Origin: Jonesia denitrificans DSM 20603
GTDB lineage: Bacteria; Actinomycetota; Actinomycetes; Actinomycetales; Cellulomonadaceae
NCBI RefSeq assembly: GCF_000024065.1
Contig: NC_013174.1
Coordinates: forward strand, 992,001 to 1,056,000
Direction of reading: 5' to 3'
DNA: 64,000 bases
A program made the translations under genes and the position numbers. The notes under the pieces were generated by a model that searched no databases, was not told the origin of the DNA, and was given only the letters and a program-made list of their open reading frames with translations. Shown piece by piece: positions 1-7,886 of this stretch; the stretch's first letter is position 1; each line of letters starts with the position of its first letter.

Positions 1-411
1 CTTCACAAGAGACTGCGCACCAAAACCCAACGCAACACCAGCCACACCTGCAGAAGCTATCAGTGGAGTGATGTTCATCCCCACCTCAGACAACACCATG
101 AGAATCGCGGCCGCACCAATGACTAACGCCACACTCGAGCGCAACACTGACCCAATGGTGCGCGCCCGTTGCGCACGCCGAGCCGTATTCAACGGGTTGG
201 CAGCTGCCAATGGGCTCAAGAAATCAGGCCCTCGTTTGCGCCCCTCCGCGATACTCTCAGTGAGCCTGTTGATCAGTCGGTTCGCAACGTAAAGTCCAAC
301 AAACGACAGGACGATGATCACAGTGATGCGCAACGGCGCACCCGTGAGCGTGTCGACCCATTCCTCGCCCGTTGACGGAAAAGCGTGCAGTAATGACGTC
401 ACAAGATCCAT
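1..411 (-). CDS. Mechanosensitive ion channel (MscS family), N-terminal part; gene continues beyond the window
   Basis: Reading the minus strand from the ATG at 411 gives 137 residues with no stop before the window edge. The protein starts MDLVTSLLHAF. A first membrane segment lies at about residues 28-45 (ITVIIVLSFVGLYVA), then a basic linker, then a second hydrophobic segment. The end, ASAGVAGVALGFGAQSLVK, matches the glycine/alanine-rich pore helix (TM3) of MscS channels. The family opens under membrane tension and relieves osmotic downshock. The beta and C-terminal domains lie outside the window. The gene is divergent from the MalQ-like gene, about 110 bp away. Confidence 0.85.
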   Translation of the reverse strand, partial: MDLVTSLLHAFPSTGEEWVDTLTGAPLRITVIIVLSFVGLYVANRLINRLTESIAEGRKRGPDFLSPLAAANPLNTARRAQRARTIGSVLRSSVALVIGAAAILMVLSEVGMNITPLIASAGVAGVALGFGAQSLVK

Positions 412-521
412 GCCAGTAGGCTACCGGGATTTCCTGTGATCAGTTGCTTCACCCGTGATCAACCCGCGTCACACGCGCGTTTTTCCGGTGATTCTGGCAT
501 CATCGGCGTCAGGAGGTAAAC

Positions 522-2672
522 GTGGATCAAGGCGAGCAACTGAACACGGTGTGCGACACGTACCGGGTGGAACGACCCCATAGGTCTGTTCCATCATCGG
601 CGATTGTCCGCGTTCTTGGTGCGTTCGGGATCGACATCAGTACACCAGGCCAACTGGCCGTCGCGGCCGCGGCCTGCGCAGACGAACCATGGCGCACCAT
701 GGCACCCCCCATGGTCGTTGCTGACCGCCCAAGTGTTCACGTCCCCATCCACGTTTTCGCAGGAGACCCAGTCAGCGTCACACTCGACGCCAATGGCACC
801 CAGGTTCACCTCACACCCGCCCGCGGTCACACAACCGACGTCGAAACTCGACGAGTAGACGGAGTCGTTGTCGAACGTCGCATGTACGCACTCCCCACCT
901 CCCTACCCGTTGGTTTCGCCCATCTCACCGTGACCAGTGAGGGACGATCGCAACGCAGCCTCATTATCGTGCCACCTATGCCCTCCGCTCGATCTCACAC
1001 CCACAAAGACAACGACACCAACCGTGACATCGGAATGTCCTGGGAACTTGGTGCCTTGGCTAGTGACCGTAGTTGGGGAATCGGTGACTGGCTTGACGCG
1101 CGCGACGTTGCAGGGTGGGCACACACCATGGGTGCCCAGTACGTCTATCCCGATCCGCACCGGCTATCGCCCCAACAACGGTGGGATCAACCAACCGACG
1201 GCGTCACATTCCTTGACCCCTTGTATCTTCGAGTTGAAGACATTGATGAATACGCGTACCTGTCCACACCAGACCGCACCCTTGTCACGTGGGCAAAAGA
1301 CGATCCGGCAGTCACGAGAGGGCTACGCGCCGGCAACCTCGATGACATCGCTCGCGCCAAAGTGCGGGCTGCACGAGTCATTTTCAACGCCGGGTTATCA
1401 CCAGCCCGCAGGTACCAATTTGACGCTTTCTGCGTCCAAGGCGGACGTCACCTGCGGGTCTACGCAGCCTGGTGTGCACTCGTCCGTTATTCAGATAACC
1501 CGTGGAACCCTGATCGTTTCTTCTCCCTCTCCGACCCGCAACTCAACGACACAGCGGCACACTTCGCCCCCGATGTTGAGTTCTTCATGTGGTTGCAATG
1601 GATCCTCACCCGACAACTGGCTGCGGTCCACCGCCAACTGTCGTGGCACACCTTCGGGCTCGCCCGACCCCTGTGGCTCCATGCAGCCAAAGGCAGCATC
1701 GAAGAGTGGTTTGTCCGAGGAACAGTGATCAGTGGAACACGAAACGCCCCCGGTGTTGACACTGTTGCCAACACTGTCGTGTGCAACCCCCTTGATACTG
1801 AACGCAGCGGACTGGTGCAACTGCGCGCAACTGTGCGTCGAGTTGCACAACACTGCGGAGCAATAGTCATCCAAGACCCTCAAGCGTTCTTCACCTCACG
1901 TCTCACAGCCGACGGTCACACCATCACCATCCGGCACGACGCACGCTCCCGCATAGCCGCCGTCATCACCGAAGCTGCCCTAGCTGGGGTCCACGTATGG
2001 GCTAACGACCGTGATCTGACTCAGGAGCAGCGACAAGAGCTGACAGCAGCGGGCATCGTGGTAAGAACTATGGTCTTGGGCGACGCCGGCGTGGATGCCA
2101 GCGCCCTAGGGCGCGATCGTGATGCTGGGCGCATCGAATGTGTGTCCACATGGGCAACAGGACCATTGGCTGCCCGTCTTGATGGCACCGACCTCCACGC
2201 GGTCACGGACGTGGCTGATATTGGTCACACACCCACACGCCAATCAGAGCGAGCGTTTCACCGCCGTCAGTTGGCAACCGCGGTTGGGGCGGACCCAGAG
2301 AAGAATCCCACAGCATGGTCGCTCGTCACAGACGTGTACCGTAGGGTTGCCCAGCGTGGGCTGACAGACATCCACCTTGCCGATGCGCTCGGAGTGTCAA
2401 CACTGTCAGTGTCAGTTGGATCACCAACACAATCCGTTGATGCGCGAAGCCCGCTTAGTGACTTCCCTGTTGTCCTTGGCGGGTACCGTGACAGTGGTGG
2501 GGCGCTGCTCAGCGTGGACGATGTGTGGAATAGTGCCCGTGCCGCTTACCTTGTGAACTCACTGACGCGCGGAGTAATCACTGATGCGGTCTCTCCGCGT
2601 CAGAAGAACACGCAGGATGCACCAACTGAGGTCTCCGAGTCAACACCTCCATCCACACGGTCACCGGCGTAG
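522..2672 (+). CDS. malQ: MalQ-family 4-alpha-glucanotransferase-like protein, probably catalytically degenerate
   Basis: 716 residues, GTG start with an AGGAGGT SD four bases upstream. Residues 1-160 look like the actinobacterial MalQ N-terminal beta domain. The GH77 barrel begins near residue 168 (MSWELGALASDRSWGIGDWL, the family's SWGIGD motif). MalQ transfers maltodextrin segments between 1,4-glucans. The conserved catalytic segments are poorly kept: the RIDH nucleophile motif appears as IQDP, the EDLG acid/base motif as NDRDL, GTHDND as a stretch around STWATGP, and GDMPIFV as FGLARPLW. I infer a pseudoenzyme or a strongly diverged paralogue. The reading frame is intact. The 3' end overlaps the convergent TPR/MORN gene by 12 bp. 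Confidence 0.75.
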   Translation: MDQGEQLNTVCDTYRVERPHRSVPSSAIVRVLGAFGIDISTPGQLAVAAAACADEPWRTMAPPMVVADRPSVHVPIHVFAGDPVSVTLDANGTQVHLTPARGHTTDVETRRVDGVVVERRMYALPTSLPVGFAHLTVTSEGRSQRSLIIVPPMPSARSHTHKDNDTNRDIGMSWELGALASDRSWGIGDWLDARDVAGWAHTMGAQYVYPDPHRLSPQQRWDQPTDGVTFLDPLYLRVEDIDEYAYLSTPDRTLVTWAKDDPAVTRGLRAGNLDDIARAKVRAARVIFNAGLSPARRYQFDAFCVQGGRHLRVYAAWCALVRYSDNPWNPDRFFSLSDPQLNDTAAHFAPDVEFFMWLQWILTRQLAAVHRQLSWHTFGLARPLWLHAAKGSIEEWFVRGTVISGTRNAPGVDTVANTVVCNPLDTERSGLVQLRATVRRVAQHCGAIVIQDPQAFFTSRLTADGHTITIRHDARSRIAAVITEAALAGVHVWANDRDLTQEQRQELTAAGIVVRTMVLGDAGVDASALGRDRDAGRIECVSTWATGPLAARLDGTDLHAVTDVADIGHTPTRQSERAFHRRQLATAVGADPEKNPTAWSLVTDVYRRVAQRGLTDIHLADALGVSTLSVSVGSPTQSVDARSPLSDFPVVLGGYRDSGGALLSVDDVWNSARAAYLVNSLTRGVITDAVSPRQKNTQDAPTEVSESTPPSTRSPA

Positions 2673-3692
2673 CCAGCGCCCTTTACGCGTGTGACGACGA
2701 GTTGAACGCACTGACCCATCCTCGTGGAAGGTGAACCAGTCACCAACTTTTTCGCCGTCATGGAACGTCCCCTGGTCAAGGATGCGCCCATTGGTGTAGT
2801 AACGGATCCACGGGCCTTCTTGCCGATTGTGGATGAACGAGCCTTCTTGGAGGAGGAGCCCGTGATCTCGAAACCAGATCCACGGCCCATCGAGCTGGTC
2901 GTCCACATACCAGCCAGCAGCCTTCAGTGCGCCAGATTTGTACCAAAAAAGCCACGGACCAATCCGCTGCCCGGCTTGAACCGCTCCCACCCCTGAGCGG
3001 TCGCCTGCAGCGAAAGTTTCCGTGGTCACTGAGGCGCCAGCACTTAACTCAAGGTCAGCGATCAAACTTTCCAACCGCTGCACAATGCTGGACACAGCAA
3101 ACTGTGACGACTCAATTTGATCACGCGGGAGTTCTTCGACTTCCCGCACCCGCAAACCGAGGTTTGCGTCGCGAAGCGCCGCAATCAATTCATCATTTGC
3201 TAACCGGAACTTCGCACGGTGCTGCAACGTAAACGCATACGTCTCATACATGTCACGCCGCTGTGCATCGCCTGATCGAAGGCACACGATGTGGGCCGAA
3301 GTCACACACGCATCAAACAAATCAGCGGCTTGCCCAAAGCGCTCAGCGCTGTCGGCACTGTTCCACTGCAAAGCGGTGGCAAAACGCAGCGCTGGGCGAA
3401 TCAATTCTGGAGCAATCACCGGGACAGGCCGGCCCTCCTCCAACGCAGTAATGATGTCGTCACCCCCACGAAGCCGCAAAGAACCCCGCGCAATCTCCTC
3501 CGCGCGCGTGTATTGCTCTGACATGCGCAGCCACTGAATAAGTTCAGCAACAATCTGTGCGCGCTGCTCACGTTGATCCGCAAGGTCACGATAACGAGCC
3601 AACAGAGCGTTGGCGTACTCACGTGCAGCATCGACATCGGCAGGAACCTCACGCAAAGTTGTGGGGTCCCAAGAAAAGGTAGGGCGATCCAT
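2661..3692 (-). CDS. TPR-like protein with C-terminal MORN-type (YwqK-like) repeats
   Basis: 343 residues from the ATG at 3692; a GTG at 3716 in the same frame would add eight residues and neither start has a strong SD. The first 220 residues are alpha-helical and resemble a tetratricopeptide scaffold (repeated A-E-E/A-R patterns such as YTRAEEIARGSLRL). Residues 250-335 hold four or so tandem units of the form GPWxxxxxxGxLxxxGxF, for example GPWIWFRDHGLLLQEGSF and GPWIRYYTNGRILDQGTF. These are MORN-variant repeats, often labelled YwqK-family antitoxin. No toxin-like partner is adjacent, so a toxin-antitoxin role is not supported. Function unknown; likely cytoplasmic. Confidence 0.65.
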   Translation of the reverse strand: MDRPTFSWDPTTLREVPADVDAAREYANALLARYRDLADQREQRAQIVAELIQWLRMSEQYTRAEEIARGSLRLRGGDDIITALEEGRPVPVIAPELIRPALRFATALQWNSADSAERFGQAADLFDACVTSAHIVCLRSGDAQRRDMYETYAFTLQHRAKFRLANDELIAALRDANLGLRVREVEELPRDQIESSQFAVSSIVQRLESLIADLELSAGASVTTETFAAGDRSGVGAVQAGQRIGPWLFWYKSGALKAAGWYVDDQLDGPWIWFRDHGLLLQEGSFIHNRQEGPWIRYYTNGRILDQGTFHDGEKVGDWFTFHEDGSVRSTRRHTRKGRWLRR

Positions 3693-3740
3693 AGCCTTCA
3701 CATTACCGTTCAACACTGCACCCGATCATGACCACAACAC

Positions 3741-3770
3741 AAGGGGCGCACCCTGGTGGGCACGCCCCTT
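3741..3770 (-). terminator. Probable terminator of pepN
   Basis: Inverted repeat AAGGGGCG (3741-3748) and CGCCCCTT (3763-3770) with an inner CCC/GGG pairing in the loop. It lies just after the pepN stop on the minus strand. No clear U tract follows. Confidence 0.55.
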
Positions 3771-3787
3771 GGCATAAGCATGATCAA

Positions 3788-6337
3788 TCAGATACGGTCA
3801 GCGCGTTGGACAGCCAACGCACGGTCCACATCGGCAAGACACTCCACAACAACACGACGCAACGCAGGTGCAGCATCTGCGTGCTCACTCAACCAGCGAT
3901 GCGCGGCGTCAGAAAGTTCTTGTGAGGCAAGCGGCGTGGGGAACAAACCAGTGATGATCTGGCTGGCCATGTGGAATGAACGCTCACTCCACAACCGTTC
4001 CAAACTCTCAAAGTACGGCTCCACCAGTGCTTCCACGACGTCGGCATCAAGGACATGAACGAATCCCTGAGCGGTGGCACGCGCAATCGCATTCGTTGCG
4101 TCCGTGTCAACCACCAGTGAATCAAACGCTGCCCGCTTACCCTCAGGCGTGGGCAGTGCGGCACGTGCCCGGGCGGCAGCCTGAGCACCGGAGGCTGTTG
4201 AATCCGCCTCGAACGCCGCATCAATGTCGCGTGAATCCGCGTGGCCTGACAGCACCAACCCTTCAAGTAGTTCCCATCGAAGGTCAGTGTCAATGGTTAG
4301 CCCCTCGAGAGCGATGGTTCCCTCAAGTAGATCGCGAAGGGCTTGCTGTTGTTCGTCGCCAACGGGCAAAGCAGCCAGGTACTTCACGAATTGGAACTGC
4401 GCATCTGACCCTGGTGCGGCTTCACGTGCAAGGTCCCACAAACGCGAGGACACCAAGTGCATCGCTTCTTTCCTACGTGCGGGTGCCACATACATCCGTG
4501 CAGCGGTCACAACCTGAGCGAGAGTAGTGCGAAGTGTGGTGGACTCAGTTTCGCGACCAATGTGGTTGAGAACGAGGGCCACATAGTCTGAGGCGGGGAA
4601 CTCCCCATCCCGGGTGGCGTCCCACAGTGCCGCCCACACCAAAGAACGGGCGAGCGGTGCGGAGATGTCAGACAACCTCTGCGCTGCAACAGTCAGTGAC
4701 TCACTGTCAAACCGAATCTTGGCGTAGGCCAGGTCATCGTCATTGAGGAGGATCAACGCTGGTCGGCGTGTCCCTTCCAGTTCTGTGACACGTGTTGTTG
4801 CACCTTCAACGTCCAATTCGACGCGGTGGGTCCGTACGAGCGCATCACTGTCATCGACGCTGTAGAAACCAACTGCCATGCGGTGTGGCCGAAGCGTGGG
4901 GTAGTCAGGTGTGGCGGTTTGCTCAATAACAAACGAGGTGATCGTGCCGTGTTCGTCCACCTCCACACGTGGTGACAGTGTGTTCACCCCAGCAGTTTCC
5001 AGCCACAATGAAGCCCATGACGTCAGTTCACGGCCTGAGGTTTTCTCCAGTTCACGAAGGAGGTCGCCAAGTTCAGTGTTCCCCCAGGCGTGTGTGGTGA
5101 AGTAGGCGGACACACCCGCCATGAACTGTTCCAACCCCACCCATGCAACGAGTTGTTTGAGCACTGACCCACCTTTGGCGTAGGTGATTCCGTCGAAGTT
5201 CACGTACACATCTTCGAGGTCGTTGATGGGGGCGACGATTGGGTGGGTGGAGGGCAGCTGATCTTGCCGGTACGCCCAGGTTTTTTCCATGGCGTTGAAC
5301 GTGGTCCAGGCCTCATGCCACTGAGTTGCTTCGGCGGTCGCAAGTGTGGAGGCCCATTCTGCGAAGGATTCGTTGAGCCACAGGTCGTTCCACCACTTCA
5401 TGGTGACAAGGTCACCAAACCACATGTGGGCAAGTTCGTGCAGGATGGTGACAACACGGCGTTCTTTGATGGCGTCTGTGACTTTGGACCGGAACACATA
5501 GGTTTCGGTGAAGGTCACACACCCTGCGTTTTCCATGGCTCCTGCGTTGAACTCAGGAACGAACAGTTGGTCGTATTTTTCAAAGGGGTAGGGCACCTGG
5601 AATTGGCTTTCAAAGAATTCAAAGCCGCGCCGGGTGATGTCGATGATCTCGTCAGTGTCGAGGTGCTCCGCCATTGATGCGCGGCTGAACACTCCAAGAG
5701 GGATGGTGCGTCCGTCACTGGAGGTCAGTTCGGAGCGGGTCACCGTGTAGGGCCCGGCCACAAGCGCCGTGATGTAACTGGAGATGCGCGGTGTCGCGGG
5801 GAACTGCCACGTGGCGGTGTCGTTGTCGTGGGCCACAGGCTGTGGTGTGGGTTGGTTGGACACCACTTCCCACCGGCTTGGTGCAGTGACAGTGAACTGG
5901 AATGTTGCTTTGAGGTCTGGTTGTTCAAAGACCGCGAACATTCGGCGGGCGTCGGGGACTTCGAACTGGGTGTAGAGGTACACCTCGTTGTCAACGGGGT
6001 CAACAAACCTGTGTAGACCTTCTCCCGTGTTCATGTACCGGCAGTGTGCTGTGACCGTCAACGTGTTGGTAGCGGTGAGGTCGTTGAGGGAGATGCGTGA
6101 GTCGTGGAAGACGCTTTGCGGGTCCAGGGATCTTCCGTTGAGGGTGATGGTGTCAATGGACTCAGCAATCAGGTCGATAAAGGTGGACGACCCTGGTTGT
6201 GCGGTGAAGTTGACTGTGGTTGTCGACACGAAGGTGTCACCGGGGGCGGTGACATCAATAGTGACTTGGTAGGAATCCACTGCGATGAGCGTGGAGCGTT
6301 GTTCCGCTTCGAGACGGGTGAGATTTTGTCCAGGCAA
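3788..6337 (-). CDS. pepN: Aminopeptidase N (M1 family zinc metallopeptidase)
   Basis: 849 residues, usual length for actinobacterial PepN. The TTG start at 6337 is preceded by AAGGAGG at a five-base spacing, which fixes it. The substrate-anchoring exopeptidase motif GAMEN is at residues 266-270. The zinc site HELAH is at 300-304, and the third ligand Glu sits in NESFAEW near residue 323. The N-terminal beta domain is residues 1-190, the catalytic domain about 190-440, and a C-terminal ERAP1-like helical domain follows. It releases N-terminal amino acids from peptides in the cytoplasm. It is divergent from the DsbA-like gene and stands alone on its strand. Confidence 0.96.
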   Translation of the reverse strand: MPGQNLTRLEAEQRSTLIAVDSYQVTIDVTAPGDTFVSTTTVNFTAQPGSSTFIDLIAESIDTITLNGRSLDPQSVFHDSRISLNDLTATNTLTVTAHCRYMNTGEGLHRFVDPVDNEVYLYTQFEVPDARRMFAVFEQPDLKATFQFTVTAPSRWEVVSNQPTPQPVAHDNDTATWQFPATPRISSYITALVAGPYTVTRSELTSSDGRTIPLGVFSRASMAEHLDTDEIIDITRRGFEFFESQFQVPYPFEKYDQLFVPEFNAGAMENAGCVTFTETYVFRSKVTDAIKERRVVTILHELAHMWFGDLVTMKWWNDLWLNESFAEWASTLATAEATQWHEAWTTFNAMEKTWAYRQDQLPSTHPIVAPINDLEDVYVNFDGITYAKGGSVLKQLVAWVGLEQFMAGVSAYFTTHAWGNTELGDLLRELEKTSGRELTSWASLWLETAGVNTLSPRVEVDEHGTITSFVIEQTATPDYPTLRPHRMAVGFYSVDDSDALVRTHRVELDVEGATTRVTELEGTRRPALILLNDDDLAYAKIRFDSESLTVAAQRLSDISAPLARSLVWAALWDATRDGEFPASDYVALVLNHIGRETESTTLRTTLAQVVTAARMYVAPARRKEAMHLVSSRLWDLAREAAPGSDAQFQFVKYLAALPVGDEQQQALRDLLEGTIALEGLTIDTDLRWELLEGLVLSGHADSRDIDAAFEADSTASGAQAAARARAALPTPEGKRAAFDSLVVDTDATNAIARATAQGFVHVLDADVVEALVEPYFESLERLWSERSFHMASQIITGLFPTPLASQELSDAAHRWLSEHADAAPALRRVVVECLADVDRALAVQRADRI

Positions 6338-6490
6338 AAGAGCCTCCTTGACTCGTTGACGCCAGAGGCGAGCCGCCGGTGGGCAGGCTGCATCGTCTAC
6401 TATTCTTTCACGTTCTCACCCAGCGCAGGTGGGAAGACCTCACGTAGCGTGGGGTTGATGAGTGTCGTCGAACGGAGGGTGTGAGAGATC

Positions 6491-7102
6491 GTGTCTGAGG
6501 TACAGACTGCTGCCGCTGATATGTGGTTTGATCCGATGTGCCCGTGGGCATGGATGACATCTCGGTGGCTGACCGAGGTGGAGAAGGTGCGTCCGGTGCG
6601 GGTGCGTTGGCATGTGATGAGTTTGTCGGTGCTCAATGAGGGGCGTGACTTGCCAGCTGATTATCGTGCTTTGATGGACGACGGTTGGGGAGCGGTGCGT
6701 GTGGTGACTGCGGCTGGGCAGGAGGTTGGTGACCATGTGGTGAAGCCGTTGTATGACGCGATGGGGACCCGTTTTCATCCTGGAGGTCGTACTGACCGCC
6801 GTGTTGTGGTGCAGGAGTCGCTGGCAGAGGTTGGTCTTGATCCTGACCTGATGGACGCGTATGACTCCACAGCCTGGGATGAGTCGCTTCGGGCATCTCA
6901 CCGTCGTGGGATTGACCAGGTCGGTGAGGATGTGGGAACACCGATTGTCGCTGTCAACGGGGTCGCCTTTTTTGGCCCTGTGGTGACTCCAGCTCCCCGT
7001 GGCGAAGATGCTGGGCGGCTGTGGGATGGGTGCATTCTTGTGGCAGGGACCCCAGGGTTTTTTGAATTGAAACGAACACGCACCCAAGGACCACAGTTCT
7101 GA
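6491..7102 (+). CDS. DsbA-family, mycothiol-dependent nitroreductase Rv2466c-like protein
   Basis: 203 residues with GTG start. A thioredoxin-fold active site lies near the N terminus in the sequence WFDPMCPWAW. It has the CPWA form, so the second cysteine of the usual CxxC is absent. The cis-proline loop is GTPIVAV around residue 152. This matches DsbA-like proteins of mycothiol-producing actinobacteria related to Rv2466c, which use mycothiol for reduction. The single cysteine fits a mycoredoxin or transferase-like chemistry rather than disulfide formation. There is no signal peptide, so it is cytoplasmic. It sits alone between pepN and the DUF6636 gene. Confidence 0.85.
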   Translation: MSEVQTAAADMWFDPMCPWAWMTSRWLTEVEKVRPVRVRWHVMSLSVLNEGRDLPADYRALMDDGWGAVRVVTAAGQEVGDHVVKPLYDAMGTRFHPGGRTDRRVVVQESLAEVGLDPDLMDAYDSTAWDESLRASHRRGIDQVGEDVGTPIVAVNGVAFFGPVVTPAPRGEDAGRLWDGCILVAGTPGFFELKRTRTQGPQF

Positions 7103-7196
7103 CGACATATATGTGGGGAGTGGTCACCACCTCGTCGTTCGTGGTGACTACTGCCCGCTACCGTGGGACCGTACCCGTTACTCCAAGCAGGAATTT

Positions 7197-7811
7197 ATGT
7201 CACGTACACAGCACACCAACTTTTCCGCCGATGAGCGTAGCCCGTGGTTGACCACACGGTTCAAACCCTTGGTCACGTCACTGATTGCGGTCGACGTTCT
7301 CCTTGTCGTCGTGGCGATCGTTGTCGCGGTGAATGTTTTTGGTCAAGGGGAAACCCCGCCACCGTCTCCTACCGCGCAGCCCTCACAAAGCGCCCCGAGC
7401 GACCCGGTGGAACAAACAAGTGATGATGCTTCTGCTGCCACTGAGGACCTGGAGGTGTCGGGCGCCCGAAAATTTGCCTCACCCAGTGGCAATATCTCGT
7501 GCACTATCTCCGCAGTGGGGGCAGAATGTGGGATCGCTGCGTTGAATAATCCTCCCTCAGAAGGAGCTGGTCAGTGTGAGGGCTTTGTGGGGTACGTGGT
7601 CCAGTTGAACGCCTCCGGTGTAGTGGTGCCCTGCGTGGAGCGTGCAGACTTACCTGGTTCAGCAAACCCCAACGCAGAGTTCCTCGACTACGGTGACAAG
7701 ATTGACATTAACAACTTCACCTGTGTTTCGGAGCGCTCAGGCATGAAGTGCACTGATGTGAATACGGGCAGCGGATTTTCTATTGCACGTGCGGGGATTT
7801 CTCAGTTCTAA
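7197..7811 (+). CDS. Membrane-anchored extracytoplasmic protein, DUF6636-like
   Basis: 204 residues from the ATG at 7197, which has CAGGA upstream; the longer frame to 7113 lacks family-like sequence. A single N-terminal membrane anchor (residues 24-48, rich in V/A/L) follows a short cytoplasmic tail. A low-complexity P/S/T linker (about 50-85) leads to a small cysteine-rich domain with the pattern FASPSGNISCTI, several Cys, DYGD and GxKCxD. This pattern recurs in actinobacterial secreted proteins grouped as DUF6636. The even number of cysteines suggests disulfides outside the cell. Function unknown. Confidence 0.7.
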   Translation: MSRTQHTNFSADERSPWLTTRFKPLVTSLIAVDVLLVVVAIVVAVNVFGQGETPPPSPTAQPSQSAPSDPVEQTSDDASAATEDLEVSGARKFASPSGNISCTISAVGAECGIAALNNPPSEGAGQCEGFVGYVVQLNASGVVVPCVERADLPGSANPNAEFLDYGDKIDINNFTCVSERSGMKCTDVNTGSGFSIARAGISQF

Positions 7812-7824
7812 CGGAAGAACCTGT

Positions 7825-7870
7825 GAATAGGTCATGGCCGCTGCATGTGTGCAGCGGCCATGACCTATTC
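7825..7870. terminator. Bidirectional terminator between convergent genes
   Basis: A perfect 21-bp inverted repeat (GAATAGGTCATGGCCGCTGCA and its complement) with a TGTG loop. It sits between the DUF6636 gene stop (7811) and the M13 peptidase stop (7887) and can end both transcripts. It lacks a U tract on either side. Confidence 0.8.
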
Positions 7871-7886
7871 GAGTGAGCTGTGGCTT

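Noticed and set aside
937-1728. Long plus-strand ORF (263 codons) in another frame of the MalQ-like gene
   Set aside because: Rich in S, T and P with no domain; it lies entirely inside a gene with family similarity and has no SD.
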